Source: Burkholderia sp. Bp9142 (lineage in GTDB: Bacteria; Pseudomonadota; Gammaproteobacteria; Burkholderiales; Burkholderiaceae). From it: DNA of 44,913 bases. The notes under the pieces are model-generated. The model had not been told where the DNA came from and searched no databases. It saw only the letters and a list, made by a program, of their open reading frames with translations. Positions 8,333-16,309 of the stretch are shown in pieces. The stretch lies in the NCBI RefSeq assembly GCF_003853415.1, contig NZ_QTPP01000054.1, positions 1 to 44,913 of the forward strand, read 5' to 3'. The position numbers were made by a program, and so were the translations under genes. The first letter of the stretch is position 1; every line of letters starts with the position of its first letter.

Positions 8333-9874
8333 TTACGACGCCGAGTTGCCGCGGCGCGGGCCGCTGCTGCGCTGGCCGTCGCGACGCGGGCCGCCGCCGT
8401 CGCGGCTGCCGCCCGGCTTGCCGCTCCAGCCGCCGCCATTGCCGCCGCCGTAGCTGCGGCCGTTGCCGCCGTAACCGCCGCCCGGCTTGCCGCCGAAACG
8501 ACGACCGCCGTTACCGCCGCCCGGACGGCCGCGGCCGCCGGTGCCGCGATCGTTGCGCGGGGGCGCCTTGCGCGGCTCGAAGCCTTCGATCACGTTGACC
8601 GGCAGCGGCGAGCGCACGAAGCGCTCGATGCGCTTGAGCGCGCCCTGTTCGGCGTGGTGCACGAGGCTCACCGCGGTGCCCGAACGGCCGGCCCGGCCCG
8701 TGCGGCCGATACGGTGCACGTAGTCTTCCGCGAACTTCGGCAGGTCGTAGTTGAACACGTGCGTGATGCCCGGGATGTCGATGCCGCGGGCCGCGACGTC
8801 GGTCGCGACCAGCACGCGCACGCGGCGCTCGCGCAGCGCACGGATCGTGCGGTTGCGCGCGCCCTGCGGCAGGTCGCCGTGCAGTGCCGCCGACTCGAAG
8901 CCCGCATCGGCGAGACGGCCGGCGAGCTGGTCGGCGTCGATCTTGGTCGCCGTGAAGATGATTGCCTGGTCGAGTGCGTCGTCGCGCAGCAGATGATCGA
9001 GCAGGCGATCCTTGTGATCGCGGTCGTCGACGTAGTGCACGGTCTGCGCGATGTTCGCGCGCGATTCGAGGCGCTGCTGGATCTCGATGCGCTCCGGATC
9101 CTTCAGCAGGCGGCTCGTCAGCGAACCGATCTTGCCGTCGAGCGTGGCCGAGAACAGCATCGTCTGGCGCGACTCGGGCGTCGCGGCGACGATCGTCTCG
9201 ATGTCGTCGATGAAGCCCATGTCGAGCATGCGGTCGGCTTCGTCGAGCACGAGCATCTTCAGCTCGGACAGGTCGATGCGGCCGCGCTCGAGGTGGTCGA
9301 GCAGGCGGCCGGGCGTGGCGACCAGGATCTCGGGGTTCTTCGCGAGCAGCATCAGCTGCTGGCCGTAGGCGACGCCGCCGAGGATGCTGACGGTGCGCAG
9401 GCGCTTCAGGTGCTTGCCGTAGGTCGACGCGGCCGTGGTGACCTGCATCGCGAGTTCACGGGTCGGCGTCAGCACGAGCAGGCCCGGGCGGGCGACGGGC
9501 TGCGGGCGGCGCGCACGGCGGTCGCCCTGGTTCGGGTCACGCGGCGCACGCGGTTGCTGCGCCTGCGTCTTCTGGAGCTGCGCGAAACGTTCGATCGCGG
9601 GCAGCATGAATGCGGCCGTCTTGCCCGAACCGGTCGGGCTCGATACCAGCAGGTCCCGACCGGCGATGCCGGCCGGAATCGCGCGCTGCTGGACCGGCGT
9701 CGGCTTGGCGTAGCCGGCGGCCTGCAGCGCGGAGACGATCTCCGGCGACAGCCCGAGCGACGCGAAAGTCGGCTCGTCCGACGCCGGTTCGACTGCGGCC
9801 GGTGCGGCGGCGTCGAGACCGAGCGCCTGGTCGGCGATCGCGTTGAGCGGGCTGGTGTTGATGCTCGAAGTCAT
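8333..9874 (-). CDS. rhlE: DEAD-box ATP-dependent RNA helicase RhlE
   Basis: A 513-residue RNA helicase that unwinds RNA duplexes with ATP and works in ribosome assembly and RNA decay. Visible motifs are the Q motif (about 35-65), Walker A SPTGSGKT at 79-86, DEAD at 211-214, the SAT motif, and HRIGRTGRAG of motif VI. The second RecA domain ends near residue 430. The remaining ~80 residues are a Gly/Arg/Asn-rich low-complexity tail with many RGG- and GGG-type repeats, likely an RNA-binding extension. I chose ATG 9874 (MTSSINTS); an in-frame ATG at 9967 would add 31 residues unlike the family. A perfect TATAAT lies about 295 bases upstream on the minus strand, implying a long untranslated leader. 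Cold or RNA-level autoregulation is possible but unproven. Confidence 0.95.
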   Translation of the reverse strand: MTSSINTSPLNAIADQALGLDAAAPAAVEPASDEPTFASLGLSPEIVSALQAAGYAKPTPVQQRAIPAGIAGRDLLVSSPTGSGKTAAFMLPAIERFAQLQKTQAQQPRAPRDPNQGDRRARRPQPVARPGLLVLTPTRELAMQVTTAASTYGKHLKRLRTVSILGGVAYGQQLMLLAKNPEILVATPGRLLDHLERGRIDLSELKMLVLDEADRMLDMGFIDDIETIVAATPESRQTMLFSATLDGKIGSLTSRLLKDPERIEIQQRLESRANIAQTVHYVDDRDHKDRLLDHLLRDDALDQAIIFTATKIDADQLAGRLADAGFESAALHGDLPQGARNRTIRALRERRVRVLVATDVAARGIDIPGITHVFNYDLPKFAEDYVHRIGRTGRAGRSGTAVSLVHHAEQGALKRIERFVRSPLPVNVIEGFEPRKAPPRNDRGTGGRGRPGGGNGGRRFGGKPGGGYGGNGRSYGGGNGGGWSGKPGGSRDGGGPRRDGQRSSGPRRGNSAS

Positions 9875-10174
9875 AACAATCCTTGAAACACAGTGGGTGA
9901 AACGTCGGCGCCAATCGCGCATACCCAAGTCGTCGGATTCAGCGAGCAAATCGGGAAACGGGTGCAATCCGCCGAACCGTCGGCGGATGAGGCATTAGAA
10001 GCTGTTTTGGGTGCGGCGCGCTTCTGGAGCGGGGCCGCCAGCCTGATAAGTGACGACCGCGAGGGTCGAAGCAGGAGGGGACAGGTTCTAAACCGGATTG
10101 GAGCTTAACGCTACGAGGCGTCGGGCCGGAACGGCTTGCGAGCCGAGCGCGGAGGTGACGCAGGCCGCATTATA
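9875..10174 (-). promoter_or_regulatory. rhlE promoter and ~290-nt leader
   Basis: A consensus -10 hexamer TATAAT is read on the minus strand at 10169-10174, with no good -35. From there to the rhlE start is about 290 nt with no convincing gene. The leader holds an 8-bp perfect hairpin (TCCGCCGA/TCGGCGGA, 9968-9975 with 9980-9987) about 95 nt before the start codon and further GC-rich pairings near 10110-10140. Such long leaders are used for autoregulation by some RNA-degradosome genes; here this is inference. Confidence 0.45.
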
Positions 10175-10232
10175 AAGAAATTTGCTGCGCTGCGCCACTG
10201 ATTTGATTGCCTATTGCGGCTGGAGGGGCAGG

Positions 10233-10502
10233 TCAGGACGCCGTGCCGTTCTTCAGCGATTCGACGAGCTCGATGTACTGCTGCTTCGCCGCATCCTGCG
10301 ACGTGCCTTTCAGCGCATCCCACGCGTCGTACTTGTACTTGCCGACGATGTCGGTGAAGCCCGGCTTGTCGCCGTGCGCGTCGCCGTCCGTCGCTTGCTT
10401 GAAGAGCGCGTACAGGCGCAGCAGGGTCAGGTTGCCCGGTCGCTCGGTCAGTTGCTTGACGTCGACCTGGGCCTGGTCGAATTGGGCGGTGAGTTCGCTC
10501 AT
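10233..10502 (-). CDS. Acyl-CoA-binding protein
   Basis: A protein of 89 residues matching the acyl-CoA-binding protein (ACBP) family, small four-helix cytosolic proteins that bind medium- and long-chain acyl-CoA esters and buffer or deliver them to lipid enzymes. The family signature is plain: LYALFKQATDGD, then KPGFTDIVGKYKYDAWDALKG, then the YIELVESLK helix. The Lys and Tyr residues of the KYKYDAW segment correspond to ligand-binding positions. The length is normal for a stand-alone ACBP. It starts at 10502 (MSELTAQF). It is divergent from tsaB across 147 bp and lies upstream of rhlE on the same strand, with the rhlE promoter just past its stop codon. ACBPs are universal in eukaryotes but patchy in bacteria, so this is a less common gene. 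Its metabolic partners are not evident from the neighbours. Confidence 0.92.
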   Translation of the reverse strand: MSELTAQFDQAQVDVKQLTERPGNLTLLRLYALFKQATDGDAHGDKPGFTDIVGKYKYDAWDALKGTSQDAAKQQYIELVESLKNGTAS

Positions 10503-10649
10503 CGTGTGTCTCCGTAAGGGTTTCAAGTCGGCCGATCTTAACAAGCGCAACGCTGCGCGGGGTCGAGCGATCCTTCCAAACCGCCGGTGGCGCGGCGCGC
10601 GCACCGCGATCGGGTTCGATCGCCCGTGGGAGCGGGGCGCCGCATTACA

Positions 10650-11417
10650 ATGTCGGCCATGACGCAAACAGTGCTCCTCGCCATCGATACGTCGACCGAA
10701 TATTGCTCGGTCGCGCTGCTGCGCTCGGCTCAGGCCGATGACGCCGTTTCCCACTCCCAAGCCTGGGTCCGCCACGAACTGACGGGCGCCGTGTCGAGCA
10801 CGCGCGTGCTGCCGGCCATCCAGGAGCTCTTCACCGAATCCGGCCTTTCGTTCGCCGACTGCGACGCGATCGCGTTCGGTGCGGGCCCCGGCTCGTTCAC
10901 CGGCCTGCGTACCGCGACCGGCATTACCCAGGGGCTCGCGTTCGGGCGCGGGCTGCCGGTCGTGCCGGTCAGCACGCTGCTCGCGTGCGCCGAGCACGCG
11001 CGGCTGCGCGCGCCCGGCACGACGCGCGTGCTGGCCGCGCTCGATGCGCGGATGGACGAAGCGTACTGGGCCGACTTCGCGTGGGACGACCAGGCGGGCG
11101 ACTGGCGCACGCTGCATCCGGCGTCGCTCGATGCGCCGGGCGCCGTCGGCGTGCCCGACGTGCCGTTTACGCTCGCGGGCAACGCGGCTGCCGCGTTCGG
11201 CGCGCTGTTGCCGGCCGCCGCCGCGGCAGCCGTGATCGACGGCGACGCGCTGCCGCATGCGCTGGCGGTCGCGCATGCCGCGCTGCGGGCGTTCCGCGCC
11301 GGCCGTACGGTGCCGGCCGACCAGGCCGCGCCGGAGTACGTGCGCGACAAGGTCGCGCAGACCACCGCCGAGCGCCTCGCTGCGCGCGCGGCGCAGACGG
11401 GCGGAACGAAAGGATGA
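10650..11417 (+). CDS. tsaB: tRNA threonylcarbamoyladenosine biosynthesis protein TsaB
   Basis: A 255-residue ASKHA-fold protein, the scaffold partner of TsaD in making the t6A37 modification of ANN-decoding tRNAs. The phosphate-1 loop LAIDTSTEY near residues 8-16 and GPGSFTGLRTATG, the hallmark of TsaB/YeaZ, are both present. The C-terminal half carries the Ala-rich degenerate domain usual in the family. The start is either ATG 10650 (MSAMTQ) or ATG 10659; I give the first, though neither has an ideal ribosome-binding site, and GGAGCGGGG lies at 10629-10637. A TACAAT -10-like hexamer overlaps the start. The stop overlaps rimI by 4 bases (ATGA), so the two are translationally coupled. It begins a four-gene operon, tsaB-rimI-udg-DUF1853. 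The function is probably essential, as in most bacteria. Confidence 0.95.
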   Translation: MSAMTQTVLLAIDTSTEYCSVALLRSAQADDAVSHSQAWVRHELTGAVSSTRVLPAIQELFTESGLSFADCDAIAFGAGPGSFTGLRTATGITQGLAFGRGLPVVPVSTLLACAEHARLRAPGTTRVLAALDARMDEAYWADFAWDDQAGDWRTLHPASLDAPGAVGVPDVPFTLAGNAAAAFGALLPAAAAAAVIDGDALPHALAVAHAALRAFRAGRTVPADQAAPEYVRDKVAQTTAERLAARAAQTGGTKG

Positions 11418-11914
11418 CGGGCGTACTGTTGAGCGACCGCTATTTGTCGCCGATGACCGACACCGATCTCGACGAGGTCGTCGCGATCGAGCAGGTCGCG
11501 TACGAATTCCCGTGGAGCCGCGGCAACTTCGAGGATTCGCTGCGCAACGGCTATTTCGGCGTATGCCTGCGGCACGTGACGGGCGCGCTCGTCGGCTATA
11601 GCGTGCTGATGCCGGTGATCGACGAGATGCACCTGCTGAACCTGTGTGTCGCCCCGGCCGCCCAGCAGTCGGGCGCGGGCCTCGCGCTGCTGCGCGAAGC
11701 CGTGCGGATCTCGCGCGCGGAGCGGCTCGACGGCGTGCTGCTCGAGGTGCGGCCGTCCAATCAGCGCGCGATCCATCTGTACGAGCGCTTCGGCTTCGTG
11801 ACGATCGGCCGGCGCAAGAACTACTATCCGGCGCGGCATCGCAGCCGGGAGGACGCGATCGTGATGCGTCTGACGCTGAACAAGGACGAAGGGGACGTGC
11901 ATGGCGTGGGCTGA
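11414..11914 (+). CDS. rimI: Ribosomal protein S18 alanine N-acetyltransferase RimI
   Basis: A 166-residue GNAT enzyme of the RimI type, which acetylates the N-terminal alanine of ribosomal protein S18. The start is set by the ATGA overlap with tsaB. Visible family marks are EQVAYEFPWSRGNFEDSL at about residues 26-43 (the PW-x-x-x-F motif of RimI), NLCVAPAAQQSGAGLALL with the acetyl-CoA loop Q-x-S-G-A-G, and the C-terminal NQRAIHLYERFGFVTIGRRKNYY with the catalytic Glu/Tyr region. tsaB-rimI pairing is conserved widely in proteobacteria. The 3' end overlaps the uracil-DNA glycosylase start by 14 bases. Confidence 0.94.
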   Translation: MTGVLLSDRYLSPMTDTDLDEVVAIEQVAYEFPWSRGNFEDSLRNGYFGVCLRHVTGALVGYSVLMPVIDEMHLLNLCVAPAAQQSGAGLALLREAVRISRAERLDGVLLEVRPSNQRAIHLYERFGFVTIGRRKNYYPARHRSREDAIVMRLTLNKDEGDVHGVG

Positions 11915-12941
11915 AGCAGCGCTCGAGGAAATGGGTCTCGCGCAGATCTGGGTGCGGCGCGGGCAGCGCGCGGAAAGCGCTGAGGAGGACGCCGCGCCTG
12001 CTGCGGCTTCCGGCGCGGCGGACGACGTGTCCGCCGTTGCGGCCGCAACCGTCGCGGCAGCGCCGCGGCCGGTGGTGGAGCAGCCTCGTGACGCGCAGCC
12101 GTCCGCGACGCGCGCGCTCGCACGTGACGATACGCCGCCGGTCGGCGGAACCCGCGATGCGGCTCGGGCCGGCGAAGCGGGTGGAGCGCCGCGTGCCGCG
12201 ATCGACGACGATCGTGCGTCCGTCAAGCCCGCGCCGGCCGCCGCGGACGACATGCCGCCGGTCGCCGAAGACGATTTCGCCTGGTTCGACGCGGCGCCGC
12301 CCGGCGATCCGCTGCCACCGGCCGAATCGCGTCCTGCCGCGACGCCGGTGGCGATGCTCGACTGGGATACGCTCGCCGCTCGCGTCGCCGAGTGCACGAG
12401 CTGCCGCCTCTGCGAGAAGCGCACCAATACCGTGTTCGGTGTCGGCGATCGTGAAGCGGACTGGATGCTGATCGGCGAAGCGCCGGGCGAGAACGAGGAC
12501 AAGCAGGGCGAGCCGTTCGTCGGCCAGGCCGGCAAGCTGCTCGACAACATGCTGCAGTCGCTGGCGCTCAAACGCGGCGACAACGTCTACATCGCGAACG
12601 TGATCAAGTGCCGGCCGCCCGGCAACCGCAATCCGGAACCCGACGAGGTCGCGCGCTGCGAGCCGTACCTGCAGCGCCAGGTCGCGCTCGTGAAGCCGAA
12701 GCTGATCGTCGCGCTCGGCCGCTTCGCCGCGCAGACGCTGCTGAAGACGGACGCGAGCATCGCATCGCTGCGCGGTCGCGTGCACACGTACGAAAGCGTG
12801 CCGGTGATCGTCACCTACCACCCTGCGTACCTGCTGCGCAGCCTGCAGGACAAGTCGAAGGCGTGGGCCGACCTGTGCCTGGCGCGCGATACGTTCCAGC
12901 GGGCCGGAGACGCCGACGCGAACGGGCCGGCCGGACAATGA
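11901..12941 (+). CDS. Uracil-DNA glycosylase, family 4 (iron-sulfur)
   Basis: A 346-residue enzyme whose C-terminal ~195 residues are a family 4 uracil-DNA glycosylase, removing uracil from DNA after cytosine deamination. Active-site motif 1 is GEAPGENED at 192-200 and motif 2 is HPAYLLR at 307-313. Four cysteines, Cys165, Cys168, Cys237 and Cys253, have the spacing (C-x2-C, then C-x15-C) that binds a [4Fe-4S] cluster in this family. Residues about 20-150 are a long, Ala/Pro/Asp-rich segment of low complexity, absent from the short thermophile enzymes and probably disordered. The start at 11901 overlaps rimI by 14 bases and yields MAWAEAALEEMG, a plausible short N-terminal helix also seen in relatives. 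The stop overlaps the next gene by 4 bases. Family 4 enzymes act on U:G, U:A and single-stranded uracil. Confidence 0.93.
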   Translation: MAWAEAALEEMGLAQIWVRRGQRAESAEEDAAPAAASGAADDVSAVAAATVAAAPRPVVEQPRDAQPSATRALARDDTPPVGGTRDAARAGEAGGAPRAAIDDDRASVKPAPAAADDMPPVAEDDFAWFDAAPPGDPLPPAESRPAATPVAMLDWDTLAARVAECTSCRLCEKRTNTVFGVGDREADWMLIGEAPGENEDKQGEPFVGQAGKLLDNMLQSLALKRGDNVYIANVIKCRPPGNRNPEPDEVARCEPYLQRQVALVKPKLIVALGRFAAQTLLKTDASIASLRGRVHTYESVPVIVTYHPAYLLRSLQDKSKAWADLCLARDTFQRAGDADANGPAGQ

Positions 12942-13897
12942 CGCGCGGCGCGGCGCTCGCGTTCGTCGATACGCTGCGCGATGCCGCGGTCCGCGATCTG
13001 GGCTGGCTCCTCGCGAGCCCGAGCCTGCTCACCGCGGCGCCCGGCGCACCGCTCGCGCACCCGTGGTCGGATGCGGTCGAGCGGGTGGCCGTCGAAGCAT
13101 GGCTCGTCGCGCTCGATGCCGCGCCCGAGCCGCTGCACCGCGCGCTCGACGGGCTGCGGCCCGTGCGGCTCGGCCGTTATGCCGAATGCCTGCTCGAATA
13201 TTTCCTCACGCACGGGCCGTCGCTGCGGCTCGTCGCCGCCAACCTGCCGCTGCGCAGCAACGGCAAGACGCTTGGCGAGGTCGATTTCCTCGTCGATGCT
13301 CCGGGCGGGCAGCGCCTGCACTGGGAACTCGCGGTGAAGTGCTACCTGTGCGCGCCGGTGCAGGGCGGCGCATCGCTCGCGGACTTCGTTGGTCCGAATC
13401 TCGTCGACCGCCTCGATCGCAAGCGCAGCCGGCTGCTCGAGCATCAGCTGCGGCTGAGCGATCGCCACGGGTTTGCGCTGCTCGGCTACGGTGCGCCGTC
13501 CGATGCGCAAATGTTCATCAAGGGCTGGCTGTTCTATCCGCACGGCGTGCCGCTGCCGCCGGTCTCCGCGGAAATCGCGGCCGATCATCCGCGCGGCTTC
13601 TGGCTCACGCATGCGCAGTGGCCGGCCTGGGCGGCCGCGCAACCCGACGGTGCGGCGTGGAGCGTGCTGGCGCGCCTCGCATGGCTCGCGCCGCGGCGGA
13701 TGGCGGCCGATGCCGCGCCCGAACCGCTGGCGCATTCGCTTGCGCTGCCCTCTGTATTGACGGCGCGCCAGGCGCCCGCGCTGATCGGCGTCCATCGACA
13801 GGACGCCGGCGGCGTATGGCGGGAGATGGCGCGCGGCTTCATCGTGCCGGACGACTGGCCGGCGCGCGCGCAGGCGTTTGCCGCGCAGGACCACTGA
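12938..13897 (+). CDS. DUF1853 family protein, possible nuclease fold
   Basis: A 319-residue protein that I recognise as the DUF1853 family; no function is established to my knowledge. The start is fixed by an ATGA overlap with the glycosylase gene. The central region GKTLGEVDFLVD (residues 109-120) followed by HWELAVKCYL (128-137) has the look of a restriction-endonuclease-like core: an acidic residue on one strand (Asp116), then Glu130 and Lys134 on the next, next to an ordered YAECLLEYFL helix containing Glu84. The canonical (D/E)-x-K spacing is not met exactly, so nuclease activity is inference. There is no signal peptide or membrane segment. Co-transcription with a uracil-DNA glycosylase would fit a DNA-repair role, but the neighbours tsaB and rimI would not. 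Confidence 0.8.
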   Translation: MTRGAALAFVDTLRDAAVRDLGWLLASPSLLTAAPGAPLAHPWSDAVERVAVEAWLVALDAAPEPLHRALDGLRPVRLGRYAECLLEYFLTHGPSLRLVAANLPLRSNGKTLGEVDFLVDAPGGQRLHWELAVKCYLCAPVQGGASLADFVGPNLVDRLDRKRSRLLEHQLRLSDRHGFALLGYGAPSDAQMFIKGWLFYPHGVPLPPVSAEIAADHPRGFWLTHAQWPAWAAAQPDGAAWSVLARLAWLAPRRMAADAAPEPLAHSLALPSVLTARQAPALIGVHRQDAGGVWREMARGFIVPDDWPARAQAFAAQDH

Positions 13898-13915
13898 CGC
13901 CGCGTCAGCCGGCGT

Positions 13916-14725
13916 TTACCACCAGCGATGGAAGTGATGGACCGGGCCGACGCCGTGGCCGACGTCGAGCCGGCCGCTCGCGGCGATCGCGCCGGTCAGG
14001 TAGACCTTCGCTTCGCGTACCGCGCTGTCGAGATCGGGCTGCTGCGGCAGTAGCGCGGCGATCGCCGACGACAGCGTGCAGCCCGTGCCGTGCGTGTTGC
14101 TGGCCGGCACGCGGGTGCCGTCGAACCGCACCGTATGCGTCGCATCGACGAGCCAGTCGGGGCTCGCTGCCGCGTCGGGCAGGTGGCCGCCTTTCATCAG
14201 CACGGCGTGCGCGCCGGTCTGCAGCAGCGCGTGGCCCTGCCGGACCATGTCGTCTTCGGTCGTCGCGGGCGTATCGCCGAGCAGGGCGGCCGCTTCCGGC
14301 AGGTTCGGCGTGACGACGGTCGCGAGCGGCAGCAGCGCGTCGCGCAGCGCATCGACGGCGTCGGGCGCGAGCAGCGCGTGCGAACTCTTCGAAATCATCA
14401 CCGTATCGAGCACGACGAAGCGCGGCGCGTAACGCCGCAGCGCGTCGGCCACCGCGTGCACGATCGCCGCGTTCGCGAGCATGCCGATCTTGACCGCGTC
14501 GATGCGGATGTCGTCGAACACCGCGTCGAGCTGCGCGGTCACGAACGCGGCGTCCGGCGCGTGCACGCCGCTCACGCCGCGCGTGTTCTGCGCGGTCAGC
14601 GCGGTGATCACGCTCGCGCCGTACGCGCCGAGCGCGGAGAAGGTCTTGAGGTCGGCCTGGATACCTGCGCCGCCGCCCGAGTCGGAGCCGGCGATCGTCA
14701 GGACGTTGGGTATCGGGTGCGTCAT
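13916..14725 (-). CDS. thiD: Hydroxymethylpyrimidine/phosphomethylpyrimidine kinase
   Basis: A 269-residue ribokinase-fold enzyme that phosphorylates hydroxymethylpyrimidine twice to give HMP pyrophosphate for thiamin synthesis. The N terminus TIAGSDSGGGAGIQADLKT is the textbook ThiD substrate-binding motif, and the C-terminal HGTGCTLSSAIAA contains the anion-hole and catalytic-base region of the ribokinase family. Length is normal. It starts at 14725 (MTHPIP). It lies 58 bp downstream of lplT on the same strand, separated from it by a perfect 9-bp hairpin, and converges on the DUF1853 gene with an 18-bp gap. No other thiamin gene and no TPP riboswitch is visible upstream, so regulation by thiamin is not supported here. 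Confidence 0.96.
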   Translation of the reverse strand: MTHPIPNVLTIAGSDSGGGAGIQADLKTFSALGAYGASVITALTAQNTRGVSGVHAPDAAFVTAQLDAVFDDIRIDAVKIGMLANAAIVHAVADALRRYAPRFVVLDTVMISKSSHALLAPDAVDALRDALLPLATVVTPNLPEAAALLGDTPATTEDDMVRQGHALLQTGAHAVLMKGGHLPDAAASPDWLVDATHTVRFDGTRVPASNTHGTGCTLSSAIAALLPQQPDLDSAVREAKVYLTGAIAASGRLDVGHGVGPVHHFHRWW

Positions 14726-14734
14726 GATGGCAAG

Positions 14735-14758
14735 GCGCCGGTGCGAAGACCGGCGCCG
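14735..14758. repeat. Perfect 9-bp hairpin between lplT and thiD
   Basis: GGCGCCGGT at 14735-14743 is exactly complementary to ACCGGCGCC at 14750-14758 with a six-base loop. No U-run follows on either strand. It ends only about 10 bases from the thiD start codon on the minus strand, so it could affect thiD translation or mark the lplT transcript end. Function is not known. Confidence 0.5.
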
Positions 14759-14783
14759 ACGGACGGAAACCGGAAGTGTAGCG

Positions 14784-16091
14784 TCAGTGCCGCGATTCGC
14801 CGATCAGCGCGACCGAGTCGAACTGACGCTGGTTCGCCTGGTGGCGGCGCATCACGAGCCACATCGTCAGGCAGACGAACGTGCCGAACAGCACGATCAC
14901 GACGCCGACCGGCACGTCGAGCCAGACCAGCACCGCATACAGGCACAGCATCACGAGCACCGACAGGTTCTCGTTGAAGTTCTGCACCGCGATCGAGTGG
15001 CCGGCCGACAGCAGCACGTGACCGCGATGCTGCAGCAGCGCGTTCATCGGAACCACGAAATAGCCCGACAGCGCGCCGACGCAGACCAGGAAGATGTACG
15101 CGACGATCAGGTACACCGGCATGCGCAGGTGGCCGAAGTGCACGGCCCAGTGCGACGGGAACAGGTCGCGCGTGTAGAACGCCATCAGCATGACCGCGAT
15201 GCCCATGATGATGCCGACGGGCAGGACAGTGAGCGACTTCTTCAGCGGGATTCGCGCGGCGGCGGCGATCGCGCCGCCCGCGACGCCGACCGCCACCACG
15301 GCCTGCAGGATCGCGCCTTCGGACAGCGACATGTTGAGCGAGACTTCGGCCCACTTCAGCACGATGAACTGCAGCGTCGCGCCCGCGCCCCAGAACAGCG
15401 TCGTGACCGCGAGCGAGATCTGGCCGAGCTTGTCGCGCCAGAGCACCATGAAACAGTCGGCGAAATCGGTGAGGAGCTTGACCGGGCCGCGCTCCTGCTT
15501 CGGGTAGCGCGCGCCGGTATCGGGAATCCGCAGGTTGAAGATGGCGGCGATCACGTAGATTGCCATGATGATCGCCATCGCTGCTTCGGCGGGCGTGCTG
15601 ATCCAGGCGGGCGTGTGCGCGATCACGTGCGACGCGATGTGCGGGCTGATCAGCGCACCGCCGAGCACGGTGCCGAGGATGATCGAGCTGACAGTCGTGC
15701 CTTCGATCCAGCCGTTCGCGGCGACGAGCCGGTCGGCCGGCAGCAACTCGGTCAGAATGCCGTATTTCGCGGGCGAGTAGGCCGCGGCGCCGAACCCGAC
15801 GATCCCGTACGCGATCAGCGGGTGGGCGCCGAACAGCATGATCAGGCAGCCGACCACCTTGATCGAGTTGGTGATGAACATCACGCGCCCCTTCGGACGC
15901 GAATCGGCGAACGCACCGACATAAGCCGCCAGCACCACATAGGACAACACGAAGAACAGCTTGAGCAGCGGTGTCATCCAGTTGGGGGCGTGGAGGTCTT
16001 TCAGCAGGGCGATGGCGGCGATGAGAAGCGCATTGTCGGCCAACGACGAGAAAAACTGCGCGGCCATGATGGTGTAAAAACCTTTTTTCAT
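14784..16091 (-). CDS. lplT: Lysophospholipid transporter LplT, major facilitator family
   Basis: A 435-residue inner-membrane carrier of the major facilitator superfamily, close to LplT, which flips lysophospholipids into the inner leaflet for re-acylation. The N terminus KKGFYTIMAAQFFSSLADNALLIAAIALL and the loop YSPAKYGILTELLPADRLVAANGW are recognisable LplT features. About twelve hydrophobic segments can be counted, with a basic loop FADSRPKGRVM after the second. The start at 16091 (MKKGFYTI) matches the family. In Escherichia coli lplT is paired with the acyltransferase gene aas; no such partner is in this window. Instead thiD lies 58 bp downstream. It is divergent from alr across 218 bp. 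Confidence 0.92.
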   Translation of the reverse strand: MKKGFYTIMAAQFFSSLADNALLIAAIALLKDLHAPNWMTPLLKLFFVLSYVVLAAYVGAFADSRPKGRVMFITNSIKVVGCLIMLFGAHPLIAYGIVGFGAAAYSPAKYGILTELLPADRLVAANGWIEGTTVSSIILGTVLGGALISPHIASHVIAHTPAWISTPAEAAMAIIMAIYVIAAIFNLRIPDTGARYPKQERGPVKLLTDFADCFMVLWRDKLGQISLAVTTLFWGAGATLQFIVLKWAEVSLNMSLSEGAILQAVVAVGVAGGAIAAAARIPLKKSLTVLPVGIIMGIAVMLMAFYTRDLFPSHWAVHFGHLRMPVYLIVAYIFLVCVGALSGYFVVPMNALLQHRGHVLLSAGHSIAVQNFNENLSVLVMLCLYAVLVWLDVPVGVVIVLFGTFVCLTMWLVMRRHQANQRQFDSVALIGESRH

Positions 16092-16309
16092 CTGATGCGA
16101 TGCTTTCGTCGCTGCGGCAGGGCCGCGTAGGCCGCCTAGTATGCGATCGGCTTATTCCGTTCGAAATGGGTTGTGCGCACGGCTTTATAACATGAAAATA
16201 CGCCAGTTCGGACTAGCAAGATTCCCCGATCGTTCCGCAAATTGTCGGCTTCAGTGCTCAAAAGGCGCGGTAAGCTGATGATTCGCAAGCGTCTTTACGT
16301 AAATTTCCC

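Noticed and set aside
9875..9967. Upstream in-frame start of rhlE adding 31 residues
   Set aside because: Residues do not match RhlE N termini; ATG 9874 fits the family start.
9893..10108. A small 71-residue frame in the rhlE leader on the plus strand
   Set aside because: No ribosome-binding site, no homology seen and antisense to the leader hairpins.
14726..14783. TPP riboswitch upstream of thiD
   Set aside because: The gap is only 58 bases and holds a plain hairpin; no TPP-riboswitch core sequence is seen.
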